Assembly (NCBI GenBank): GCA_949592205.1
Contig: CATIUR010000001.1
Span: 72,769,559 to 72,833,558 of the forward strand
Direction: 5' to 3'
Length of the DNA: 64,000 bases
From: Helichrysum umbraculigerum
Lineage: Eukaryota > Streptophyta > Magnoliopsida > Asterales > Asteraceae
Part shown: positions 10,779-21,789 of the stretch, one piece after another
Numbering within the stretch: the first letter of the stretch is position 1
Layout: every line of letters starts with the position of its first letter
Program-made: the position numbers and the translations under genes
The notes under the pieces: generated by a model
Databases searched by the model: none
What the model was told of the DNA's origin: nothing
Seen by the model: the letters and a program-made list of their open reading frames with translations, nothing else

Positions 10779-11617
10779 CAAGGATTGAGCATGGGATGGA
10801 ATTGGTATCAAACCGTACCGTCGTACCGAACCTGTTGGTACCGGTAATTTTTTTTAGTCCTAAAGTAAGTACCGAATACCGGACCGTGTAAAGTGGGATG
10901 GTACCGGTACGGTTCCGGTACCGGTACTAATAAAAGTGATAATATACCTCTATGGTAACACAATAATAGTAGAATAATAAATCTAGATATCTACGTATTT
11001 TGTACTCGATAAAATTCAAAGAAGATAAATATTAATTAATCTCAAATAAAAAAATTATCTTTAAGTGACATAGATGGGTATGACGAAGAAAAACAAATAT
11101 ATATACAACAACGTTATTGTACCGTGTTTAATGATTTGGTAATGTCACAAGTTACGATCCTTACCTTTATATTAACAAGCAATGTATTTGGAATTCGATT
11201 TAACTAGGTTGCTACAAACGTGATTGTGTGGCAAAGAGTACTAGATAGACTTCTATAAAATTACAATTATATACATACGCGAGGGTCTAACTCTATTTTT
11301 ATACTTTTTAATCACCCAAAAAATATCATTTTTGTATTCATAGACATATTATATAATCATAGAAATGAGGTTTTAATTAACTCTTTTAAAAATATAGAAA
11401 GAACCTACCAACCTATAACAAAGAGAAACATGTATATTTCGGATATGGTACCAAAGCGGAAAAAGTGGAAAAATACCGGTACCGAACCGATTGGTACCGG
11501 TTATCTTTTTGGCTCTAAAGTGACTACCGAATACCGGACCGTTTGAAGTCGGTTGGTACCGGTTCGGTACGGTACGAGTATGGGATCGGAATTTCGGGTA
11601 CGAATGCTCAGCCCTAG
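10779..11617. mobile_element. GGTACC-rich hAT-like non-autonomous element
   Basis: The left end AAGGATTGAGCAT and the reverse complement of the right end TAGGGCTGAGCAT match. Inner arms rich in GTACCGAACC and GGTACCGG are mirrored (10800-10940 and 11475-11580). The flanks GCATTCAC and GCATCTAT are a possible decayed 8-bp duplication, which would fit hAT. No transposase is seen in the AT-rich middle. Confidence 0.55.
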
Positions 11618-11627
11618 CATCTATCCA

Positions 11628-12041
11628 GTGTGTTTGGCAACTCCATTGTAAAGGATTGATGGGGAATTTAGAAGATTGAGATTCTAATTTTTATAATCTC
11701 TATCTCTTATAAAATAACAAACATAGTTTGGCATAAAAAAATTGAATATGAATTCTATAAAAAATAATCTTTCAAAAGGAATTTTCTAAAATTAGCTTAT
11801 CTAAAGAATCTACATCTCCTTATTATTAAATTATTACATTATCTTTCTTATAATTATTAAAATTTTGGAGTTATAAAATATCATGTTCTTTTTTGTCATT
11901 TTACGTTATAAACTTCAGCTCCATCTACCTTACCAAATACTTAATATAAACTTAAAACTCGATCTCCAGCTCCACATAAAAGCTCCATCTCCAACTCATA
12001 AGTTCCATTCTCATCTCCAGCTAGTTTTGCCGAACACACCC
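11628..12041. mobile_element. MITE with GTGTGTTTGGCAA ends
   Basis: The terminal inverted repeat GTGTGTTTGGCAA / TTGCCGAACACAC (one mismatch) bounds about 414 bp of non-coding sequence. Terminal style suggests hAT-type; the target duplication is not clear. Confidence 0.55.
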
Positions 12042-12627
12042 CATTAAAAGATATTGTATGTCTCCCTACCACACTCAACCATCTACAAATTGAAATATTA
12101 TATTACTCCGTATCTTATTATATAACGGGGATCGTAGTATATGATATGATGATTAAATTGTTGTAAATGGGCACCATCTAATTCCAGCGGAGGCGGCTTA
12201 AAGCCTTAAACAAAGTTAGGTAGAGCTGTACTATTCTCAATATCAAATGTTAATCTCTTTATAATTTTACAGAGGATATGATTATTATTGTTATTATTTT
12301 TTGTATTGTAAAGTCTTTGTATTGATTACAACTTAAAAGAAAGCCCATCGAGATAAATGGATTTGTCTACGAGCATGTGATGTATTAATAACTTTAACAA
12401 GCATCAATGGAATTGTATTTATTAAAGATATTAATATTAATTTATGTTCATAATAAAAGCATTAAAACAATAATATATAATACACTATAATTAAGTTACG
12501 GTTAACTTTCATGAGTATTATTATTATTATAAATTATAAATTTTATTATTTAACCTAAAAATAACATTATTGTTATTTAACACGGATCATATAAGGTCGT
12601 CTGTTATAGAATTCTTTTCATTTCTAA
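12042..12627. other. Intergenic, nothing recognised
   Basis: Very AT-rich sequence without an ORF, RNA gene or clear repeat. Confidence 0.5.
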
Positions 12628-12930
12628 GAGTATCTCCAATGTAATAAATCTTTCAAATGCTTTTTACATTCTACCTCAATTATTGTATAAAAAGCTTTAC
12701 AAAAAAGCTCTTACTCCAATATTGAAAAGCCTTTTTGAATATATTAAGGGGACTAATATGAAAATATTACATGCAAAAACAAAAAAATCTTTTCACCGAT
12801 AGCTTGAGAAATTTCAACCTTTTGGTTGAAAAAGTTTTTCTTCAAAAAGTGTTTCCTCCAATGAAGAAAAGTTTTTCAAAAACTTTTTTGAACAAAAAAG
12901 CTTTGAAAAAAGTCTTCATTGGAGATGCTC
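12628..12930. mobile_element. Tourist-like MITE (TAA target duplication)
   Basis: Inverted ends GAGTATCTCCAATG and CATTGGAGATGCTC are flanked by direct TAA at 12625-12627 and 12931-12933, as for PIF/Harbinger MITEs. Same family as 43410-43711. The short ORF inside is not a gene. Confidence 0.75.
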
Positions 12931-13021
12931 TAACATATATAAAAATAATAAATTATATGATGTGAGGTTAGACTTTAGATACTCAACTGCATTTTAAGGA
13001 GAATGCCAGAATGGGGAGCAC

Positions 13022-13142
13022 ACGATCTTAACCGTTAATTTTGTGGTCAACGGTCCAGATTTGTGACATTTTACATAAAATGTAGTATTGTTATGATGTA
13101 GTAGATCTGGACTGTTTATCACAGAAATCAACGGTTGAGATT
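13022..13142. repeat. Short imperfect inverted repeat
   Basis: GATCTTAACCGTTAATTTTG on the left pairs imperfectly with AAATCAACGGTTGAGATT on the right. A second pairing block is GGTCCAGAT/ATCTGGACT. Probably a small MITE. Confidence 0.4.
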
Positions 13143-13654
13143 GTTTTCACATTCTTTCTTTCAAATTGCAGTTGCCCCTCGGAACGTTCATGTATTACAT
13201 ATATAATTGTTTTGAAAAGTTACACTATAAGAATTAAATTTTATAATAGATTTAAATGTATATATTTGGATATATATTAGGGAAACTGCAGATTAATGAC
13301 TGTATCGACAGGCAAAGGTATATGTCTAAAATGTTAGCGTGTATAAAGTTGAGCTATTTATAGTTAAGCTAAAAAAAAAATACTGTAGTAGTTAATGCAC
13401 ATATTGCAATATACGTTTTTCAATAGCTAAAGTTACAAGTCTATATTAAAAATTCCACCCGTAGTTAGTTAATGATTTTTTTTCTTGGTTTATGGACCAG
13501 ATCGCCAACGTACTTTACTTTTTGTCCCAATGTCACCAATGAACCGGTTTTATTATCAAGGTCGACACCAAACTTTTTACTTTTGTCTCAATGTCACCAA
13601 CGAACTAATTTTATTACCAATGTCGGCAACGAACTTGTTAAATATGTTTTGAGG

Positions 13655-16035
13655 TGTCACACCCCCAAAATCGGTAATCGCGTTTATTAATGGTTTAGCG
13701 GAAGCTTTAGTTAATTAGCGGAAGCATTTTAATAATAGTTAAAACAGCGGGGGCGCTGACGTTTCAATAGTGCATTCACTGTATCAGAGCATATGATCAT
13801 TGCAGAACAGTAATTAAGATGCCATTAATATAAAAGTATTTACAAAAACTACTGTAAGGCCCCGCCTTTTACAAACCGAAACATATCATATTACTTTATA
13901 TTATACATTAAAAGCGTGGTCCCAAAACATATTCACCTAATTACATAAGTCCCAAAGGTACCAAGTTTTCAAAACCTTTACACACATATATAAGTTTAGT
14001 TACAAACATTTACTAAACAACCGGGCGTTAAGAAAACTATTCAAAACCAAAAGTTAGATTCCCAAAAATGTCAGAGTATACGTTGTGACAGTCAGCCATT
14101 CCGATAAGCAACTACAACCCGGTCCACACCTAATAAAAGCCTGCAAAAAGATTAACAACGAGGGATTAGCTCACGCTAAGTGAATGGAACTGTATCCGAC
14201 AGTTCAATTCAGAAATAACAAGCCTACAACGCATCAACCAAATAACGAATTATGTTTACCGCCTAAAGCATCGTAAACCAACAAACACACAAACTATGAT
14301 TACCGCCTAAAGCATCGCAATCATAAACACGTATCGTCAAAGAGGACCGGCGGCCCCTGGTTAGCCAACCAGCGAAAGCCTTCAACCACTGCCGGCCACA
14401 ACAGTGATTTACCGATAGTTTGAAGCTATCATCACTGTCGAGGATTCATCCTTCAACTACATGTATCGGGAAACCCTGACAGTCAACAACAGCCTCAAAC
14501 CCAACCAGCGTTGACCTCTGAATCCACATATGCCCAACGGCCCAAGCATCACATATTGCATAATTGTCATGCCAATACGTAGCATTCCTAATCATACCGC
14601 ATACTAATCATGCTAACCAGCTAATAACAATACCAAGTAATCCAAGTTATAATATCAATAATCATGCCAAGGTCTTAACCAATAAACAATAACAAATCAA
14701 AACTAATAGCCGAAAGTCCATCCGTTGCAACCAACCCGTTACAACGAAATTGAACCGAGGAATACAATTCCACTCACCGATATTTCCAAGTCTTCAACTC
14801 AGTTGTCTTATATCACTGAGTTGCCGTCCGCTTATCTGAGATTACAATAATAACAATAAGTTAGTAATAATCCATTTCCAATATTCATGTTATGCACATA
14901 TAACATATATCCTAATACAACCATATCACTTATAACATAATTAATTATCATCAATGCACAAACTACAAGTTAACACATTTGACGAATTTTAACACACCAA
15001 CGTGATCCAGCAAGGGGAGCCAGGATCGCGTTCACCTTTATAAAATCAATCGACCTTCAAATTCTACTTATCAACGCGATCCAGAAAAAGAGGGTGGGAT
15101 CGCGTTCACCTTTAGAAAAACATTCTGTTACGAAATTTCACTAGGAAACGCGATCCGGAGAATGAGATAGGATCGCGTTCATCAGAACAAATCGGCCCAG
15201 CATCAAATTATAACTAGGGAACGCGATCCGGCCAAGACCACCCGGATCGCGTTCGAGTGATTTACAGCAAAGTCAGACCTGCAACTTGCACACTCGAACT
15301 CTAACCCAATTTTCACAAAGTCAGTTTACAAATACGAAATTACCATGAAAATGACCACAAACTTGAACTACTAACATAATATAGCAACAAACAACAATTA
15401 TAACATCATCTTTAAGCATGCATCATCATCAAAATCATAAATTTACCAAACCCTAACCTATGAACTCAAATGGAAGAACAGTAGCAATTCTACCATTCAA
15501 TCATCATGTAAACATCAAACAATAGTTATTAACTTGAATTTAACCTCAATTCTAATTATAATTCATCATTCACCTCTTTTCCATGTAAACCCAAATTTCA
15601 ACAAGATGAAGAACACTAAACTTACAATTCCAAAGAAGAAGAAGCTAGAGATGATGATAGCAACTAAATTCCTTTCACTTGAATCCACCAAATTTAAATG
15701 ATTATCCCTTTTTAATTTCTTGATTTCTTGAAGAGATTTGAGAAAGAGAAAGTTTGAGAAATTTGGGAAGGTAGGTGAGAATGAGTCGGTCACCAAACCG
15801 ACCCCCATTTTATTAAGTGTAAAATTATACCCCTTCCTAGCCTATTGTCTGGAACCCGAAAATACCCGAAAGTCAACATACTTTTATTTTACCGTCAGCT
15901 TTGTTTATTTAAAACAAGCAATATTTTATTAGTCACAATAAAATCTGAAGCTCTTTTACTTGTTTATTTTTCAAATAAACCACTTACACTTAATAAAATA
16001 CAATTTATTTCCAGGCCCAGAAACAGAATGTCACA
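13655..16035 (-). mobile_element. LTR1, chimeric 3' LTR (2381 bp)
   Basis: The first 198 bp on the plus strand (13655-13852) match LTR2 and LTR3 almost exactly. The rest differs and instead resembles the solo LTR at 46995-48921 and the LTR starting at 63669 (shared blocks near GACGGTAAAATAAAA and GGTTCCAGACAATA). It has a hairpin array at 14999-15254 and a GGTGAGT at about 14772-14778. Confidence 0.7.
14999..15254. repeat. Four-unit hairpin array (ACGCGATCC ... GGATCGCGT)
   Basis: Four units at about 14999-15034, 15072-15107, 15146-15180 and 15219-15254. Each is AACGYGATCC, a 15-17 nt spacer, then GGATCGCGTT. Stems are about 9-10 bp and spacers differ in sequence. Confidence 0.9.
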
Positions 16036-16055
16036 AATCTCCCCCCCCTTAAAAG
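16036..16055 (-). promoter_or_regulatory. Polypurine tract of LTR1 element
   Basis: Directly next to LTR1 the minus strand reads AAGGGGGGGGAGATT, the purine-rich plus-strand primer normally found just upstream of a 3' LTR. Confidence 0.75.
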
Positions 16056-17042
16056 GATTTCGTCCCCGAAATCCAACCAAACATATTTAACAACAATTCT
16101 ATACTTCATTCATATATAACCATATTTTAAGAATAAAGTTATCTCCAAATATACCTGTCGTATCATCATCAAGCCCAAGAAGATCCCCAACGGTCATCTG
16201 AAACGCTCTAAGAGTGGTCTAACTTCACTAGCCATAAACTCAAATTGACATCCGAATCAATATCATAGAGGCATAATGGTTGTTGTTGTTGTTGTTGCAA
16301 TTGTTGAGCTTTGGGCACCGGTTTTGGTAGTGGTTTTGGGTCGCCACACTCGAAACACCCATTGCTTTGTCGCTCATCTTTAGCTCTAGTAGGAGGGTTG
16401 GTTTGGCGATATTGGGTTCGATGACCCTACTGCTCGCAGTTACCACTGAGAGTACACTCTCCACTGTGATGTTTCTCACATTTCCTGAGCTTTTTCCTTT
16501 TGTTGAGTTTCCATCAATTTCAACTCTAGTGTTTCGGTTGTTCTTCGTGGCGTTGTTGTGGACTCACCTCGTGTCGGGTAATAGTTTCAGCTACTCGTTA
16601 ATAAATGATTTCTCATATTGCTTCAATCGTGAGTAGTGTGTCGTTTCGTCGATCATTCCAAATGTTTCGTTGCTAAATTATTGGATGAATAAGAAAAGGT
16701 TATTGTTACTCCCTATTACGCATCTTACGATTTTGAAACACCCATATGTACATAGTATAATATAATCACGTTGGCCAGGCATCATTATATGATGCTAAAT
16801 ACATACTTCTTTTCATCACCGCTTAACACGATCAGGTTCATACAAACTCAATACAAGAGTTACGGATATAGATGTGAGTGATTCAAAGAAGGCAAGCAGT
16901 GAAGACGTACATACTAGAGTGTTCATCTAAAGTGTGATGGGATTTATATATATCCATCGAATATAAGTTTTAGTATAGTACAACATAGACACAGCCCGCC
17001 ATTTTTAAGTTTAACGAAGATATGATAAGTACGTTCCTATAA

Positions 17043-17342
17043 CTACCCTATTATAGTCATCATCATGCTGACCCCAGCTACACTCTCTGCCACTCGAGCA
17101 CGTTCTTCCAGCGTCTGTACTCGGGCACAGGTAGCATGGGTATTCTTAAGTTTCTTAAGAGGTAGTACCTTCAGTAGTTCCTCAAACATGTTCGTTGTTT
17201 CATCTACGCCAGGTGTCACGTTGGACGTTGGAGCAGACATAGTCGTTAAGTTTTCATTGGCAGACACAGTATCGATCTTATAGTTGTGCTCTAAAGGTTC
17301 ATCGTCGGAGTCGATCACGTGTATAAGACGTTCGTTAATCAC
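17043..17342 (-). CDS. Upstream leader ORF, copy 1 (99 aa)
   Basis: Lies just inside the primer site at 17482-17494, where the complete element at 49287 also has an extra ORF. Starts MINERLIHVIDSDDEP, has an acidic N-terminus, then FEELLKVLPLKKL and a short helix RVQTLEERARVAESVAGVSM. No known domain. Repeated at 25818-26117 with two residue changes. May be a truncated relic of a coiled-coil leader protein. Confidence 0.4.
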   Translation of the reverse strand: MINERLIHVIDSDDEPLEHNYKIDTVSANENLTTMSAPTSNVTPGVDETTNMFEELLKVLPLKKLKNTHATCARVQTLEERARVAESVAGVSMMMTIIG

Positions 17343-17481
17343 ACTCGTAATATATTTAGTAACTACATAGTGATATAGAGTTATGCAATGTATGAATGCA
17401 TAAGTGTTCTAGCCAAGGCTATAGTCTAGGTCTCTAAGGCTTTCAGGTCGCTTAAAGACTTCTAGTTCGCTATAACCAATG

Positions 17482-17494
17482 GCTCTGATACCAA
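17482..17494 (-). promoter_or_regulatory. Primer binding site (initiator Met tRNA), copy 1
   Basis: The minus strand reads TGGTATCAGAGCC four bases after the LTR end, complementary to the 3' end of initiator tRNA-Met. Confidence 0.9.
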
Positions 17495-17937
17495 GTCTGT
17501 CACACCCCCAAAATCGGTAATCGCGTTTATTAATGGTTTAGCGGAAGCTTTAGTTAATTAGCGGAAGCATTTTAATAATAGTTAAAACAGCGGGGGCGCT
17601 GACGTTTCAATAGTGCATTCACTGTATCAGAGCATATGATCATTGCAGAACAGTAATTAAGATGCCATTAATATAAAAGTATTTACAAAAACTACAACTT
17701 TTCAAGTCGTAGAAATAGAGTGTTGTAAAAATACATTTGTCCCAAAAGTGGCATCCTAATTCGTCGTGGGTAACTTACGTCCATTATGCATGCATCAATA
17801 CCCGAGTCCTAATTCCCTGAAAAACATAGTAAAACGTCAACATTGAATGTTGAGTGAATTCACAGATTTAGTTTATAGTGGTCAAATCAAGTTATGAATA
17901 AATCGTTCATTTACAGAAAAACATATTGTTCATAAGT

Positions 17938-18560
17938 TTAGTAGGAAATACAAGTTATTCTAGTTAAAGAAAACATTTCCTATATAATGTAAGAATATCA
18001 TTCTTACTACAAGTAAACAGTTGCGTAGGAAACACAAGTTTAATCAAAACATTTCCTAATAAGTAGTTGCAGGAAACAAGGGTTTAAATAATCAAACTAA
18101 ACCTTTCCTATCTGTCGTATAGCTTCAAATAAGTAATCTCAGGAAAATACCATTTCCAAACTACTAGTTCAATAATCATGTGTAATACAATCTGATCGTT
18201 AAGTAGGAAAACATGTCTATTCAAATATGATTAACATTTCATATTATGTAGTTTGTAAGAAATTCAAGTTTATCCAACTAAGGAACAACATTTCTAAAAA
18301 TAGTTAAGCGTTTAGAAACACTAGTTTATCCAATCAAGGAAAACATCTCCATTTAAATAGTTTGTAGGAAATACAGGTTTAACATTCAAGTAAACATTTC
18401 CTAATAAATAGTTTGTAGGAAATACATGTTTAACAATTAAGTAAACATTTCCTAATAAATAGTTTGTAGGAAATACAGGTTTAACAATTAAGTAAACATT
18501 TCCTAAAAGAAGTCGTGTATCACAGGAAGTACCCCTTCCAAATCAAGTATGCACAGGAAA
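17938..18560. repeat. Hairpin minisatellite in LTR2 (TAGGAAAT ... ATTTCCTA)
   Basis: About eleven degenerate units of roughly 50 bp. Each typically has TAGGAAATAC near one end and ACATTTCCTA near the other. Three neighbouring units at 18360-18510 are almost identical. Repeated in LTR3 at about 26717-27335. Confidence 0.85.
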
Positions 18561-19955
18561 TACCCTTTCCAAATCAAGTTGTAGTTGTTTTGTTGTTTAG
18601 TGGGAATATAGACTACGATCCCTCTAAGGTGAGCTAAACCTTTAGAGTTAAAGTACGACACCTAGTACTATAACCAAACCACGACTAGTTGTTTTGTTGT
18701 TGCCTCAGTAACACGGTAAGTATACACTCCTCGTTACGACTGCTGTCGTGTGGTTGGAATGACCAACGAGTTATATCCTGGGAGGGTTGTCAAATCGATA
18801 GTACTATCTGTATACTCAGTGGCTAGAGTCACCTAGCTAATGGTTATAGGTTGTAAGCACTGGGACTTATGTGCACTACAACTACCTCACGTAAACCTAG
18901 GTTCGTACCAAGATTTGTTTTGTCTTAATTCCCAAAGTAGTTATGAAAATCATTTCATATATTCACTTCAAGTATCATAGTATGAAAGTGTTCATGTTAA
19001 ACGGTTGTGTATAAAAGCATGTTAAGCAATTATATAAATCAAGTAGCATATAGCATCACATTGTTCTATGTTTTCCACCCCTAGTTTTAAAAACATTTAA
19101 AACAAGTAAAAGGTAGGGGCTGTGAACTCACTGGTAGCAAGTCTTGAGCGAATAACACGCAGTAGTCCAAGTGTGCCTCTCAGATACCTAGACACAATTA
19201 AATATACTTTATATAAGTATATGGACTAATTGTTGAGTTGAAATGTTTATAACATTTTAGTTATTAGTGACATTTGCGTTGAAATAATCGTTGCGTATAA
19301 GTATATATTTTCATATACTTATTAGTTGAATATATATATATATATATATATTCTATTATATATATTATTTGTCGTCGTCGTTTATATATATACGTTATTA
19401 TAAATGTTGAGTATATATATATATAGTTGTCGTTGTTGTTGATTATGTTTTAAAAACATAATTATAATAGTTATAAGAATAACCCCTTTCAATTGTATAT
19501 ATATAATAAATACACTTTGTCAAAATGTCGTATTTATATATATATATATATATAAATATAATTTGTCGATATCCATTTATATATATTTATATATATAAAT
19601 GTTTGTCGTTTGCGTTTATGTATATATATATAGAAATTGAACGTCATTTATATATATTCCATTTATCGCGTTACCAATATCATTCATTTTTGTTCAACTC
19701 GTTTTACGTATATCACTCGTTATAAGTTTGCGTTTTTAAGTTGCGTGACCCATTGGGCTTTGGCCCAAAACATCTGGTCCAAAAATAAAGTCTAATAGTT
19801 TGACCCAATAACGAGGCCCAATAGATACGCTTTGGCCCATGGGCTGAAAAGTTATGGGCCTAAATAATCACATTTTATTGGACTGAAAAAAAAATTAAAT
19901 TAGATTGGGCTAAATTAAGTGAATGTATATTGGCCCAAAAATAATATTAATCAAA

Positions 19956-20031
19956 GCAGGTCACAAGATAGGTTCGAACCTGTGACCTTGGGTTCACACA
20001 TACAGCGCCTAACCACCAGGCTATGGCCTGC
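19956..20031 (-). repeat. tRNA-like segment A in LTR2
   Basis: On the minus strand TAGCCTGGTGGTTAGGC (box A-like) is followed by CACAGGTTCGAACC (box B), and the ends GCAGG/CCTGC pair. The anticodon arm does not fold properly. Same segment at 29298-29373 in LTR3. Confidence 0.6.
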
Positions 20032-20108
20032 TTTTGTTTATATAATGGTTAGTTTATGTATTTAAGCACTTAATACAGTTTGTCTTCAATAAGAAATGAA
20101 TTTAAAAT

Positions 20109-20177
20109 AGGTCACAGGTATCGAACCTGTGACCTCTCGCTCCTTAGCCCACACCTTAACCACTAGGCTATACATCT
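20109..20177 (-). repeat. tRNA-like segment B in LTR2
   Basis: On the minus strand TAGCCTAGTGGTTAAGG (box A-like) precedes GTCACAGGTTCGATACC (box B). The T-arm stem is strong but the acceptor ends do not pair. Same segment at 29451-29519 in LTR3. Confidence 0.6.
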
Positions 20178-21741
20178 AACTTTATTTAAAGATTGCTTAG
20201 AATATTTATTTAACCACTTAAATGAATCTTCTGAGTTATGTAGATTTATAAAATTAAAATGATTGTGACAATTCTATTCTAACCGAATTTGAGATATATC
20301 AAATTGCTACAACATAAAAAGTCATACGGAGTATTTATTTATTTACACATTTTGTCGAGTTGATATTAGGTGGTCGTATGGTTATGTTAGATTTGAGCCG
20401 TTCGGCTTTTATACCAACAAGTCATCATAAGCACTCGTAATATAGTGATTTATAACAACAAATTATACCACCTCCATATATAAAGATTTTTGTGTTCTTG
20501 GGTTTAGTTTTACAAAACTTTCATCTTAAAGAATTTTAACCAAATTAATCATCCATTTTATCAACTATTTACATATATTATGTTAGATTAACACTATATA
20601 AAACGAAATTTAAGTAAAAGAATTTGAAATGGGAGATTTTCTTACAATGATTTTGATGATGATTTTGGTGAAGATGATGATGTTGAGACGCGATGAAGAT
20701 GATGATTATGTGTATGTTATCATTTTTGTTGTTATTTTAATATTTTGGTTTGATTGTGATGAAGAAAAGATGGAAATGAAATGCTTCCTCTGCTTGTGCT
20801 TGGCGTCGAGTGATCACAGAAAGAAATAAAGAAATGAGTATGTTGAATTATTGTTGTTAGGTGGTTTGAGTGATCAAGGTATGGAGTATATATTATATTG
20901 ATTCTCCGTTCAAAATTTCAAAGGAAGTAAGGTGGGAACATAAATGTGTCAATAGATATTTTCCAAGTATTAATAGTTTAGGTTTTTAGCCCGTTAGTTT
21001 CGGGTACGGGTATAATTAGTTGTACCCCGTGTACCAATCAATTATTCGTTAGTTTAATTTATATTTTAAACTTAATAACTGATAGTCATAAAAATGAAAT
21101 ATCTTATTAAAATGATTAATAAAATTATTTATAGTAGTGGTACTGTACAGTTAAATTGCGTGCCAGATTTCAGTCAAATTTGGAATTTATATTTTGAAGT
21201 AATGTTCCAAATACTAAAACAGTAACGGGAAAATAAATACTTTTATTATTTTCGACCTTTAGGTACGTTTTATAATTGTTTCTGTTCGTGTATAACGCGT
21301 CCTTAATAGCAGTCTAAAAGTTTCAGTTTTATTTTTGTTCTAATACTTTTCTATAATAATTTCAAACAAAAATTATTCAAAAGTATTTTGAAGTTCTTTT
21401 TGGAACTTTATGATTCGCGTTTGATACGTTTAATATAAAACGTATAAGTTATTATATTATTTCAATAATATAAATATCTAATATTTGTAATTAATAATTT
21501 TCGAATTATTAATTATTTCGTATCACCAACTATATTGTATTCAGTTTGTCGAGTTTAATATGTTCATTTCGTACGTAATTATATATACATATAACTACAA
21601 GTCTAATACGTCACGTATCACATAGTAAGTTTCACAAAACTTTACACATAAAAATCGTTTTGAATTCACTAATCAGGGAATTACTCTAGGTAATGCATAC
21701 AGTTAAGTAAGGATTAATACTCTAAATGGAGGATTGTCACA

Positions 21742-21756
21742 TTCTCCCCCCGTTAG
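21742..21756 (-). promoter_or_regulatory. Polypurine tract of internal region 2
   Basis: The minus strand reads AACGGGGGGAGAA immediately before the LTR2 start TGTGACAATCC. Confidence 0.8.
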
Positions 21757-21789
21757 CGAAATCTCGTCCCGAGATTTATGTTGAGTCGT

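Larger units (their letters stand above)
16036..17498 (-). pseudogene. Internal region 1, deletion remnant without pol
   Basis: Contains the primer site, the upstream ORF, a decayed gag end and the first codons of protease. It then jumps at about 16208 to about 170 bp leading into the polypurine tract. Nearly identical to 24985-26272 from 16208 onward, with about six base differences and a 3-bp change in a GTT run by eye. Most of gag and all of RT, RNase H and integrase are missing. Confidence 0.7.
17499..21741 (-). mobile_element. LTR2 (4243 bp)
   Basis: Bounded by TGTCACACCCCC and ATTGTCACA and next to primer site and polypurine tract on opposite sides, so it serves as 5' LTR of the left remnant and 3' LTR of the right one. 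Matches LTR3 with only about ten base differences outside microsatellites and one nested insertion. Contains a hairpin minisatellite (17938-18560) and two tRNA-like segments. Confidence 0.85.

Noticed and set aside
19525..19725. Ile/Tyr-rich ORF in LTR2, repeated at 28867
   Set aside because: Translation of AT microsatellites.
19956..20177. Functional tRNA genes in LTR2 and LTR3
   Set aside because: Boxes A and B are present but the anticodon or acceptor arms do not fold.
20629..20829. 66-codon ORF, repeated at 29971
   Set aside because: Present only because LTR2 and LTR3 are duplicates; Met/Asp/Val-rich low-complexity translation without a domain.
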